Source: Actinomycetes bacterium
Lineage (GTDB): Bacteria; Actinomycetota; Acidimicrobiia; IMCC26256; PALSA-610
DNA length: 64,000 nucleotides
Direction of reading: 5' to 3'
Assembly (NCBI GenBank): GCA_025360585.1
Contig: JANYBW010000084.1
Span: 33,747-97,746, forward strand
Shown: piece after piece, positions 9,960-18,750 of the stretch
How positions within the stretch are numbered: position 1 is the first letter of the stretch
How the letters are laid out: the number at the start of each line of letters is the position of its first letter
The notes under the pieces: generated by a model
Told to the model about the DNA's origin: nothing
What the model saw: the letters and a program-made list of their open reading frames with translations, nothing else
Databases searched by the model: none
Position numbers and translations under genes: made by a program

Positions 9960-10967
9960 ATGGCGATAACCGAATTCTGCGAACAGTGCCGCTTCGATAG
10001 CGAGGCCTACACCGACCAAGACGTCGCGGGAACGTTGCGCACTCTCCCAACGTGGTGGCGGCTCCTGGCCAAACCCTTCTCTGATAGGGCCCCAGCGAAT
10101 ACGGGCCCCATTGACAACGCCCTGTTCGCTCGCCCGAACGCCACAACGTGGTCCGCGGCTGAGTACGCGCAACACTCAGTCGATGTCTTGCGTACGCTGA
10201 CGCTTGGTCTCCAAATGTTGATCGGCGACGACAAACTCGATTTCGGATCGGGACCCGACGAACAGCCGTTGCGCGAGGTCCCTGCTACTCCCAACATCGA
10301 AACCGTCTTCGAGGAACTCGACTCCGCGACAGCCGCGCTGCTCGCGATCGCAAAAGCCGGCGAGGCGAGCACGCACTCCGCAATCTTCGACGGCAACCCC
10401 CTGAACGGCCCGTGGATTCTGCGCCATGCGGTGCACGACGCGCTCCATCATCTCCATGATGCTGGCCGCGGCTTTCGCGAGCTCGGACACGGCGTTGCGA
10501 CCCAATCCGGCGTCGTCAAACAGATCAGCGCTAACGACGGTGGCGTCGCAAAAACCGCAATCGAATCAGCCACAATCGGGCCGCGCGGCGTCATCGGCGA
10601 TCGCCAGCGAACGCGTTTACATCACGGGCGAACGTGGCAAGCAATCTGTTTGTATTCGTCCGAAGTGATCGAACGTTTGCAGGCCGACGGCCACCCGATC
10701 GCTCCCGGTTCAGTCGGAGAAAACCTCACGATTGCTGGCCTGGACTGGGACAGTTTGCGTCCAAACACCTTGCTACGAATTGGCGACGATGTGCTGCTCG
10801 AAACCACCGTCCCGGCGGTGCCGTGCAAACACAACGCACAGTGGTTCAGCGACGGCGATTTCAATCGCATCCACCACGACCACCAACCGAGCACGGCCCG
10901 CTGGTATGCAAGTGTCCTGCAAGGCGGCACCATCGAAACCGGCGCCCCAGCCACCATCGAGCCCTAA
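9960..10967 (+). CDS. DinB-like domain fused to MOSC domain protein
   Basis: 335 residues. Residues 1 to about 180 form a DinB-like four-helix domain (start TEFCEQCRFD, metal His in EYAQHSVDV, and HAVHDALHHLHDAG). Residues from about 185 are a MOSC domain (ATIGPRGVIGDRQRTRLHHG; PGSVGENLTIAGLDW), with the sulfur-carrying Cys in TVPAVPCKHNA. MOSC domains bind the molybdenum cofactor or transfer sulfur; DinB-fold proteins are often thiol-dependent transferases, so the fusion may join low-molecular-weight-thiol chemistry to sulfur transfer (inference). The start follows an A/G-rich segment; upstream in-frame starts lie in the duplicated 28-mer and are less likely. Confidence 0.85.
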   Translation: MAITEFCEQCRFDSEAYTDQDVAGTLRTLPTWWRLLAKPFSDRAPANTGPIDNALFARPNATTWSAAEYAQHSVDVLRTLTLGLQMLIGDDKLDFGSGPDEQPLREVPATPNIETVFEELDSATAALLAIAKAGEASTHSAIFDGNPLNGPWILRHAVHDALHHLHDAGRGFRELGHGVATQSGVVKQISANDGGVAKTAIESATIGPRGVIGDRQRTRLHHGRTWQAICLYSSEVIERLQADGHPIAPGSVGENLTIAGLDWDSLRPNTLLRIGDDVLLETTVPAVPCKHNAQWFSDGDFNRIHHDHQPSTARWYASVLQGGTIETGAPATIEP

Positions 10968-10989
10968 GCGCGCCACCCCCGAGCCCGCC

Positions 10990-11051
10990 TTTCCCGGAGC
11001 TTTTCGTGCGGATTCCGCAATTGCGCGCCCACCAGAATTCTGGACGGGCGC
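10990..11051. repeat. Interspersed intergenic repeat, copy B, with hairpin
   Basis: Matches 7668-7714 over about 45 bases (TTTCCCGGAGCTTTTCGTGC core). It contains TGCGG-ATT-CCGCA and then a second inverted repeat at 11025-11051, GCGCCC-a-CCAGAA paired with TTCTGG-ac-GGGCGC. It lies between the DinB-MOSC gene and the next start at 11077, so it may work as a terminator or processing site, but no T-tract follows. Confidence 0.65.
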
Positions 11052-11076
11052 CAGCACCGGTAACGTCGCAGCCACG

Positions 11077-11976
11077 ATGGACAAGCCGCGCATACCAATA
11101 ACATGGTCAGACTGGGTCAGCGGCGACTGGCTCGGCCCCGCAAATCCCCGAACCCCACTCGGCAAGGTCGCACCCGTCGTTGCGGAATCTATCGATACCT
11201 TCGCTCGGGTCGTTGGCGCGACGCTCGGAACGGCCGCAGAGCTCGGCGGTCCCGCCGCTCCGCAGTTCCTTATCGAACAACTCCTCAGCACCGCTCGGGC
11301 CCGGCTCGTCGGCCGCAGTCTGGCCTTGAAATCTGGTCTCGCAACATTGCACCTCACGCTCGATGATTTGCAGTTCGCGGCTTCACCACTCGGGTTCGCG
11401 TTGGGCCAATTCGGAACTATCACCGCCGACACCAGCAAAGTCTCGTGGGATGGCGGCCGGCTCGACGCACTCACCGTCAAATTCAAAAACGTGCATCTTC
11501 GGCCGGGCACGCAACCGGCGTTGATCATCGCTCCAATCAAGTTCAGTGCTGAGATCAAACAGGATGTACTCAACGAACTCATCGCCGACGCGGCCGAGAA
11601 AGTTTCCGTCGAGCTCCAACCGAACGGGGTTGCGATCGCGCGTCGTCCGGGTCGCGAAACTTGGGGCAATGCGCAAATTGTGCCCCGGATCGAAGGCAAC
11701 AATGTCCGGCTCGTGGCGACCGGAGTTACCGTAGGATCACGTTCGTTTTCCACCACCCGAGCTGGCGTTCCCTCTGCACTCATCGAAGTACCGAAGCTGC
11801 CCGGCGGAATGCGGATGACCGATATCTCAATCGGCGATTCGTGCGTGCGCATCGAAGCCATCATCAACGAATGGCGCGAGCCGATTTCTGCTCAACAGCT
11901 CGTGATGCTTTCCGAGATGGCACGAACCGATAGCGATCAACTTGATTTCTCGAATGCATTCGGAAAGGCTCAGTGA
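11077..11976 (+). CDS. DUF2993 / LmeA-like lipid-binding protein
   Basis: 299 residues. The body resembles the DUF2993 (LmeA) family, which binds phospholipids and in mycobacteria acts in lipomannan maturation: ARARLVGRSLALKSGLATLH, then a segment LTVKFKNVHLRPGTQPALII, and a C-terminal VKISAxN-like part. No clear signal peptide is seen, unlike LmeA, so a cytoplasmic or membrane-apposed location is likely. Its TGA overlaps the ATG of the HAD-acyltransferase gene by one base, supporting a shared role in envelope lipid metabolism. The assignment rests on pattern resemblance and is moderate. Confidence 0.55.
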   Translation: MDKPRIPITWSDWVSGDWLGPANPRTPLGKVAPVVAESIDTFARVVGATLGTAAELGGPAAPQFLIEQLLSTARARLVGRSLALKSGLATLHLTLDDLQFAASPLGFALGQFGTITADTSKVSWDGGRLDALTVKFKNVHLRPGTQPALIIAPIKFSAEIKQDVLNELIADAAEKVSVELQPNGVAIARRPGRETWGNAQIVPRIEGNNVRLVATGVTVGSRSFSTTRAGVPSALIEVPKLPGGMRMTDISIGDSCVRIEAIINEWREPISAQQLVMLSEMARTDSDQLDFSNAFGKAQ

Positions 11977-13397
11977 TGCAACGCACACTCGAAGATGCCA
12001 TCGCGGAAATTGAACTCAGCGAAAACGGCCCGAAAATAGCGGCCTTTTTTGATTTCGATGGCACACTCATTTACGGCTACAGCGCGCTGGTCTTCGCTCA
12101 GGACCGCATCATGAGTCGCAAGGTTGGTGCTGCCGAAGCGATTCGTACACTGCGCCTCGGTATCGATTACGCGCGAGGCAAGGCCGGTTACGACGACCTC
12201 ATCAAGCTGGCCGGCGCTACATGGAAAGGCAACTCTCCCGCGGAGGTCGAAGCGCTCGGCCAACGATTGTTCAACGACCACATCGCGGATCGCGTGTATC
12301 CAGAAGCACGTGCGCTCGTCGCAGCGCATCAGCGCAAGGGTCACACCGTCGCGATCACAACGTCAGCGACGTGGTTTCAAGTTGCACCGATCGCGAAGTC
12401 GCTACAAATTCCCGAAGTGGTGTGCCAGCACCTTGAAGTGATCGACAACATCGTCACCGGCAACATGGCCGGCGCTTCTATGTGGGGGCCCGGCAAGGCC
12501 ACGGCCGCTCGTAAATTCGCAGATACCCACGACGTCAATTTTGATGCCAGCTTCTTTTACGCCGACGGCGACGAAGACACCGCATTGATGTTGGAGATTG
12601 GCAATCCGCGGCCAACCAATCCGGGCAACCATCTCGAGGCGACTGCCGAATCGAATGGTTGGCCGGTCCTGAAATTCGCGGCCCGCGGCACGCCGTCGCT
12701 CGATGTCATCGCTCGCAATGTCACGGCCACGATCACTGCTGCCCCGATCGCGGCCGTCGCGGCAGCAGTTGGCTTCATCCGCCGCAGTCGTAGCGACGCG
12801 ACCAGTATCGCCTCGCAGTTTCTACCCGGATTAATGCTCGGACTCGCAGCAGTCAATGTCGAGATACAGGGCCAGGAATACCTCGCCGAGCATCCAAACG
12901 CGGTCGTACTTTGGAATCAGCGCAGTCGCATCGACGCCTGCGTTCTCGCCAAGATCCTGAACAAAGACGCCGCAATCGTGATCGATCGCACCCTTGCGGC
13001 GGATCCATTCGTCGGAACGATCGGACGGCTGTTTCACACGGTATTTGCCCGAAACCCGACCGATCCTGATCCTGTCCTCGCAGCTATTTTGCATCGAGAA
13101 CTCAGCCTCGGACGTTCCGTGGCGATTGCGCACGGATCCTTGGAAACCCCGAACCGAATCTCGGCGCTACCGGCCGCCGTCGCTCGCCTCGCCGCCAATG
13201 CAGGAGTTCCCATCCTGCCCATCGTGATGTTCGATAGCGAACGCCTAGTGACGCGCCGACCACCAATGGTTCGACCGGGCACCATTCATGTACGGGTCCT
13301 CGAACCGCAAATGGTTACTGCGACTTCGCGCGCGGGCTTCGAAGCGACAGCTGCAACCGTCATCGAACGGATGCGCGCAGCGACCAACGAACTCTGA
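11976..13397 (+). CDS. HAD-IB phosphatase fused to degenerate PlsC-type acyltransferase
   Basis: 473 residues. Residues 20-240 are a HAD-IB (SerB-like) domain with nucleophile motif FFDFDGTL, motif II in TTSATW and acidic motif YADGDEDTALM. Residues from about 285 match the lysophosphatidate acyltransferase part of actinobacterial HAD-PlsC fusions, but the catalytic NHxxxxD box reads NQRSRID, with Gln in place of the catalytic His, and the FPEGTRS box reads AHGSLETPN. The acyltransferase is therefore probably inactive or altered, while the phosphatase looks intact. A GTG one codon upstream (11973) is an alternative start. Coupled to the lipid-binding gene; ends exactly where the convergent esterase gene ends. 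Confidence 0.85.
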   Translation: MQRTLEDAIAEIELSENGPKIAAFFDFDGTLIYGYSALVFAQDRIMSRKVGAAEAIRTLRLGIDYARGKAGYDDLIKLAGATWKGNSPAEVEALGQRLFNDHIADRVYPEARALVAAHQRKGHTVAITTSATWFQVAPIAKSLQIPEVVCQHLEVIDNIVTGNMAGASMWGPGKATAARKFADTHDVNFDASFFYADGDEDTALMLEIGNPRPTNPGNHLEATAESNGWPVLKFAARGTPSLDVIARNVTATITAAPIAAVAAAVGFIRRSRSDATSIASQFLPGLMLGLAAVNVEIQGQEYLAEHPNAVVLWNQRSRIDACVLAKILNKDAAIVIDRTLAADPFVGTIGRLFHTVFARNPTDPDPVLAAILHRELSLGRSVAIAHGSLETPNRISALPAAVARLAANAGVPILPIVMFDSERLVTRRPPMVRPGTIHVRVLEPQMVTATSRAGFEATAATVIERMRAATNEL

Positions 13398-14669
13398 TCA
13401 GCGAGCGAGTTGACCCGCTTCGGTGCGCACGACGTTCAGGAATTGCTCGATCGCGTGCACGGTGGCGTGCGTACGCGGCGACCAAAAAACATCGAATGCG
13501 TGCTGGGCCCCGGGCAATTCTGCGAACACGACCGATTGCGATGATTCCTTCCGGAGCATCGTCGCAAAGGAGCGAGCTTGTTCGACGGGGACCAGTGAAT
13601 CGTTCGTGCCATGAATGACAAAAAACGGCGGTGCAACTGCATGAACGTGGCTCATGGTTGATGCAGCCTCCCACGCGTCGCGATCATCGGCCAGCTTCGT
13701 CTTGAACACGCGATCTTGCAGCATCGCTTTCATATCGCCGCGTCCCGTTTGGTCGCGGTTCGTAAAATCATAGACTCCATAGATTGGCACCGCGGCTTGC
13801 ACCGTCGTGTCAACATCTTCAAAACCGGGCTGAAAACGGGCATCATTTGGCGTAAGTGCGGCGAGCGAACTCAGGTGCCCGCCGGCTGATCCACCAGTGA
13901 TCGCGATGAAATTCGGATCGCCGCCGAAGCGTTCGATGTTCGCTTTCGTCCAGGCAATCGCTCGCTTGACATCCACAATGTGATCGGGCCACGTCGCCCT
14001 TGGGCTCAAACGGTAGTTGATCGTGACACACACCCAGCCGTGCTGCGCAAGTTGGGTCATTAACGGCATTGCTTGTTGTTCTTTGTTGCCAATCATCCAC
14101 GCGCCACCGTGTACTTGCAATAGCACCGGGGCCTTCGCGTCGTTGGGCAGATCCGGACTCCGCCACACATCGAGACGATTACGACGGCCGTGTTCGCCGT
14201 AAGAAATGTTTTCTTCGGCGAGCAAACCGCGCCGAGTCGTGGGCAACGGCTGTATCAAACGCGTCATTGGGAACGCAACCGACGGATACTGCAACGCAGG
14301 ATCAACGCGAGTTGCGAAGTCCGCGCCGAGTTCATCTACCAACGCGTCGTGCAAGACATCACCGGCGCCCGAGGCATTCCGATGAATCTGCAACAACCGC
14401 AGGCTCGACACCGTGTTCAGTGCAATCGCAGCGCGCCCGGACCAGGTTTTCAAAGCCCCGCGACGAACCATCCGCAGCGTCGCCAAGGTTGAGGCCGCGG
14501 CCACATGCAACGGCAACTCGGATACCAGCCACCCGTCGAAAAATGAAGGCACCGAAACCTGGCCGTCGCGAGCAAACGGTTTCACCGCGTTCGTCGCGCG
14601 TGCGGCACGGATGATCCCGGACTTCAAGTCCCTCGACAGCTTCGGACGTGCAACACCCAATAGCGACAT
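13398..14669 (-). CDS. Alpha/beta hydrolase, esterase/lipase (BD-FAE-like)
   Basis: 423 residues. The oxyanion-hole motif is VHGGAWMIG, the nucleophile elbow is ITGGSAGGHLS (GxSxG), and the acid and base are in VIHGTNDSLVPVEQA (Asp) and PGAQHAFDVFW (His), giving a complete triad. An N-terminal part of about 140 residues precedes the hydrolase core. The chosen ATG at 14669 (MSLLGVARPK) is preceded by GGAAAC; the frame stays open 28 codons upstream. Related actinobacterial enzymes cleave short acyl esters. No signal peptide is obvious. Its stop abuts the convergent HAD-acyltransferase stop with no gap. Confidence 0.87.
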   Translation of the reverse strand: MSLLGVARPKLSRDLKSGIIRAARATNAVKPFARDGQVSVPSFFDGWLVSELPLHVAAASTLATLRMVRRGALKTWSGRAAIALNTVSSLRLLQIHRNASGAGDVLHDALVDELGADFATRVDPALQYPSVAFPMTRLIQPLPTTRRGLLAEENISYGEHGRRNRLDVWRSPDLPNDAKAPVLLQVHGGAWMIGNKEQQAMPLMTQLAQHGWVCVTINYRLSPRATWPDHIVDVKRAIAWTKANIERFGGDPNFIAITGGSAGGHLSSLAALTPNDARFQPGFEDVDTTVQAAVPIYGVYDFTNRDQTGRGDMKAMLQDRVFKTKLADDRDAWEAASTMSHVHAVAPPFFVIHGTNDSLVPVEQARSFATMLRKESSQSVVFAELPGAQHAFDVFWSPRTHATVHAIEQFLNVVRTEAGQLAR

Positions 14670-14775
14670 AGCGTTTCCTCCACGACTGAGCCTAGATGCC
14701 CAAGTTAGTGGTGGGCCAGCCGGTGGGATCCGACGCAGCGTCAGCGATAACAACGTGCCGCGAAGGCGAAACCGC

Positions 14776-15411
14776 TTACGAAATCAGGCCCGAGCGCCGA
14801 GCGTTGACGACGGCCTCGAGCTTCGATTTTGCTTCTAGCTTCACCAAGATCTGATGCACGTGGCTTCGAATCGTGTTGCGACTCACAAACAGAGCTGCCG
14901 CGAGCGCATCCGTCGAAAGCCCTTGGCCCATGAGCTGCAAGACATCGCTTTGACGCGCCGTCAGCAAAGGTTCATCAGTGTCTTCAACGATCGGTTCCAA
15001 CATCGCATCGAGTTGAGGAACCGCCGCCACTGAATGGCCGCGGGCCACGGTACGCACCGCACCCAAAAGATCATTCGCACCGCGATCTTTGGACACGACG
15101 CCAAGGCACCCCGCGGAAATGACTTCGCGGATCATCGCAACGTTGGGCGCACCGAGCAACATCACTACCTTGGTAGCGGGATTGTGATCTCGAATCTCGC
15201 GGGCGATCACGGCACCTCGGCCGTTGTCGATGTCATAGTCCAAGACGACAACATCGGGAGCGGAGTGCTCCACCGCTTTGACTGCGCCGCATCCATTTGT
15301 GTGCCCGATGACCGCCATGTCGGTTTCCGCGTCAAAAACCCGCTGCATGATCTCGGTGAACATTTCGTGTTGGTTGATCAGCAAGATCTGGGTGGCTTCG
15401 CTGGACATCAT
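14776..15411 (-). CDS. NarL/LuxR-type response regulator
   Basis: About 211 residues from the ATG at 15411: a receiver domain (ILLINQHEMF; phospho-acceptor Asp in VVVLDYDI; conserved SKDRGANDL with Lys) and a C-terminal LuxR helix-turn-helix (LLTARQSDVLQLMGQGLS, then ALFVSRNTIRSHVHQILVKL). Upstream in-frame ATG at 15564 would add 51 low-complexity residues that do not belong to the family, so the internal start is preferred. No histidine kinase gene is adjacent, so this is an orphan regulator in this window. DNA target unknown. Confidence 0.88.
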   Translation of the reverse strand: MMSSEATQILLINQHEMFTEIMQRVFDAETDMAVIGHTNGCGAVKAVEHSAPDVVVLDYDIDNGRGAVIAREIRDHNPATKVVMLLGAPNVAMIREVISAGCLGVVSKDRGANDLLGAVRTVARGHSVAAVPQLDAMLEPIVEDTDEPLLTARQSDVLQLMGQGLSTDALAAALFVSRNTIRSHVHQILVKLEAKSKLEAVVNARRSGLIS

Positions 15412-15591
15412 TTGGCGCGTGTTCCTCAAATAAATCGGTGAGCTTGCGATTTCGTCGCCAGCTGCCGACCGGCTCGTTTCGGCGGCTTGCGTTCCTGAAG
15501 CTGCCAGGATGCCTGATTCATCGGCGCGGGCAGTGTCGTCCGTCGCGCCTACGCGTGAATCCACCCATATGCAGTATCCAATTCAGTGGCG

Positions 15592-18500
15592 CTAGAGCGC
15601 GAATCGCATCGTGCGTAATTCAAACGGATGAAATACTTCAGATGCCCCGATACGTTCAGATGATGCCGCGGCTAGCGGCTCCTCCAAAAGGGTCACCGGC
15701 GTCTGGTTACCCGCGCCCGTTATCCAGCCGCTCTGCATCACTCGTTGTCCCGCTCGCTCGAACGCCCGGACGACAACATCGCCCGATCGGTCGTCTGAGC
15801 GTTTCACCGCGCTGATCTCGATTGCACGGTGCGTTATCGATACAAGCTCGGACTGGATCATTGCAGCATTGCCCGAAACCACGCGCAGCGGTTCGTTGAG
15901 AAATTCCGCTTCGGCGACGACCGCGAGGCGATCTCCATTGTGGGCCAACAGACTGACGCGAGTTTGATGCCGTCCGCGGTCAGCCGTTGGGTCGGGGTGC
16001 TTCGGCGCTCGCTGTAGCGTCACCCGAATCGCGTCGCCCTGCACGGCGTGACCGTAACGACCGTCGTTGAGTACCGCGACGCCAAAGCCTGTTTCGCTGA
16101 CATCAACCCAGCGATGCGCACAGACCTCAAACTTGGCCGCATCCCAACTGGTGTTGGGATATCGAGGACGGCTCACCGATCCGAACTGAATGCCGCAATC
16201 CACGTGGTCGCTGTGCACATCGATTGGAAACGCGATCGAGAGCAGTTGTTCGTCTTCGTGCCACTCAATGTCGAAATCGATGTCGACCCGCGCACTTCCC
16301 GCGCGAACTATGTACGTCTGACTCAGGCTTGATCGCCCAAAGCTTCGACGCACTCGCACCCGGGCGACGAGCGGACCTGCGTCGAGTACTTCAACGAAAT
16401 CACACGCGCTGATCGTTTGCGACGAACGACGCGCCCATTCTTCGAGATCCCACGCGTCGTACACGTTGGGGAGATCATGCGCGAGTTCGATCGTCGCACC
16501 GGCGGTACCTTCGGCAAACGCATCGCGGCCACTCGAAACATCGATCAGCGAAATCAGTTCACCGTTGTCGTTCCAACGAATCGAAACCACGCCGTTACTA
16601 ATCGAGTTGCCATCGACCAGCACCTGTTCAACCACCGGCAATGCGATCGCTTCCGCGCACCCAACGCCCGGTACCGCACCTCGAAACGCAATCCGGCCGT
16701 CGGCCAGGGTTTGCGTGGGGCCATCGCCCGCGGGCGCGAGTTGGGCAATCACAATCTCATCGCGAGCGTGCGACGCAGGGTTCGCAATTGTTGGCGTTCG
16801 TGGCGTGATCCGATCGAGCGCATCACTGATGAGGTGTTCGAGTTGAGGCACTAAGCGCCCGTATACCTCGGCAGTGTCTTCGTACACCCACGCAATCGAA
16901 GAACCGGGAATGATGTCGTGGAACTGTTGCAATAACACCTCTTTCCAAATGTCGTCCAAAGTGTCGTAGGGGTAGTCATCGGGCGCATCGACCGTCGCGT
17001 ACGTCCACCACAACTCTGCCTCGCGTAACAACCGCTCACACGTACGGTTGCCAACTTTCGTATTGGTTTGGGTCGTGAAGGTTCCGCGGTGCATTTCGAA
17101 GTACAGCTCGCCGCGCCATTCAGGAATATCGTGAATTTCACCTTCGGCTTCGACGTTTTCGAAGAATTGATCGACGGTTCCAATCGTGACCCGCGGGAGG
17201 CCATCGAGATCCCGCACTCGCCGGGCGCGTTCCAACATTTCGCGAGTTGGCCCGCCGCCGCCGTCTCCGTACCCAAACGGCATCAGCGACCAGTCGCTCC
17301 AACCTTTATCGTTGAAGTTCGCTTGTGCGTACGCCAACTCCACCGGATCAACTTCCGCGTTGTACGTATCAACGGGCGGGAAGTGCGTGAGCACACTGGT
17401 GCCGTCGATTCCGAACCAACGAAACGTGTGATGCGGAAGCTTGTTTTGTTTGTTCCATGAAAGCTTTTGGGTAATGAAACGATCGCAACCACCCGCGGCA
17501 AAAATCTGCGGCAACGATCCGGGATACCCAAACACATCGGGAATCCAAACCTCGGTACAGCGTCTTCCAAAGCGCGATTCGAAATACCGTTGCCCAAACA
17601 CGAGCTGGCGCGCGATCGATTCACCGCTCGGGATGTTCATGTCGGCTTCAACCCACATGCCGCCAACTGGATGCCATTGACCCGCGGCGACTTTGGCCTT
17701 GATACCCGCGAAGACATCGGGATAGAGCCGCTCCATCCATTCGTATTGCGCGGCTTGTGAGCATACGAAGTTGTATTCAGGGTAGTCATCCATCAACGCG
17801 ACCGCCGAAGAAAATGTGCGTGAACATTTGCGAATCGTTTCGCGCAGTGGCCATAGCCATGCAGTATCGATATGCGCGTGACCGACGGCCACGATGTTGT
17901 GGGCACTCGCACGCGCCGGCACTGCAAGCGCGGGCGCAAGCTGTGCGCGCGCAGCCGAAGCGGTCGCGACCACGTCATCAAGATCAAGCGCATCGATTGA
18001 TCGTTCCAGTGCGCGCAGGATCTTATGACGCCGTGGATCTTCGAGCGTGAGCATCACCATCGTGTTTTGCAAAACCTCGATATCGAGTGCCAGTGCATGG
18101 ACTTCACGTTGGTACACCGCAATGTCCGCGCGCTGAAAGCGATAGATCGGCGAGGAACCCGCGGTCGATCGCGAGCCCATCGGCGTAGGAATCGTGCCTT
18201 TGAATGACGGATTCGACGCAGCTTCTAACAACAGATCGACAGCGGTACCCGCGCTGGCCGAAGGCAATGGCACATTTCGGCGCAACGGATGCACGCTGCA
18301 CGATGGTCCGCCGGGCGCGTTCCAGATCGAGCCTTCGGCTTGAAAGCCCGGGCTGTGGTTCGCGAAACCCAGATCAATGATGGCTTCGATTTCTTGGCCA
18401 GCCCAATCTCCGGGAACAACCGCGCGCAGCGTGAACCATGCGGTGCCCCACGGCTTACCCCACTTGGAACCAATCCGGAACGGCACGTACGCGGCCCCCA

Positions 18501-18687
18501 ACGCGTCCTCGTAGCTGATGGGCTCGCCGGGAACTTCAAATACTTCAACGTCCATAGCTATTGATGGCCGATGGATCGCAGGCGTAATCCGTTGATCTAC
18601 CGCACGTTTAATTCGCTGTTCTACAAGGCTTCGATCGTCATGCATCCTGACATTTTGACCTACGGTGAGCCCCATGATGGGCATCAT
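15592..18687 (-). CDS. GH38 alpha-mannosidase
   Basis: 1031 residues from 18687 (1017 from the alternative ATG at 18645, which fits the family start). The zinc-binding HAHIDTAW motif is at about residue 270, and the catalytic nucleophile Asp in WIPDVFGYP at about 384; the middle part (FGYGDGGGGPT) and a long beta-sandwich C-terminus match full-length class II alpha-mannosidases. There is no signal peptide, so it is a cytoplasmic enzyme releasing mannose from oligosaccharides or glycan fragments taken up by the cell. Divergent from the PAP2-like gene. The nearest other carbohydrate genes lie 8 kb away. Confidence 0.93.
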   Translation of the reverse strand: MMPIMGLTVGQNVRMHDDRSLVEQRIKRAVDQRITPAIHRPSIAMDVEVFEVPGEPISYEDALGAAYVPFRIGSKWGKPWGTAWFTLRAVVPGDWAGQEIEAIIDLGFANHSPGFQAEGSIWNAPGGPSCSVHPLRRNVPLPSASAGTAVDLLLEAASNPSFKGTIPTPMGSRSTAGSSPIYRFQRADIAVYQREVHALALDIEVLQNTMVMLTLEDPRRHKILRALERSIDALDLDDVVATASAARAQLAPALAVPARASAHNIVAVGHAHIDTAWLWPLRETIRKCSRTFSSAVALMDDYPEYNFVCSQAAQYEWMERLYPDVFAGIKAKVAAGQWHPVGGMWVEADMNIPSGESIARQLVFGQRYFESRFGRRCTEVWIPDVFGYPGSLPQIFAAGGCDRFITQKLSWNKQNKLPHHTFRWFGIDGTSVLTHFPPVDTYNAEVDPVELAYAQANFNDKGWSDWSLMPFGYGDGGGGPTREMLERARRVRDLDGLPRVTIGTVDQFFENVEAEGEIHDIPEWRGELYFEMHRGTFTTQTNTKVGNRTCERLLREAELWWTYATVDAPDDYPYDTLDDIWKEVLLQQFHDIIPGSSIAWVYEDTAEVYGRLVPQLEHLISDALDRITPRTPTIANPASHARDEIVIAQLAPAGDGPTQTLADGRIAFRGAVPGVGCAEAIALPVVEQVLVDGNSISNGVVSIRWNDNGELISLIDVSSGRDAFAEGTAGATIELAHDLPNVYDAWDLEEWARRSSQTISACDFVEVLDAGPLVARVRVRRSFGRSSLSQTYIVRAGSARVDIDFDIEWHEDEQLLSIAFPIDVHSDHVDCGIQFGSVSRPRYPNTSWDAAKFEVCAHRWVDVSETGFGVAVLNDGRYGHAVQGDAIRVTLQRAPKHPDPTADRGRHQTRVSLLAHNGDRLAVVAEAEFLNEPLRVVSGNAAMIQSELVSITHRAIEISAVKRSDDRSGDVVVRAFERAGQRVMQSGWITGAGNQTPVTLLEEPLAAASSERIGASEVFHPFELRTMRFAL

Positions 18688-18750
18688 CAGCGTCGAGCGT
18701 CACCGACGCCTCCTGAGAGCATTCGCCACAGCCGCAGAGCACGGCTCGGA

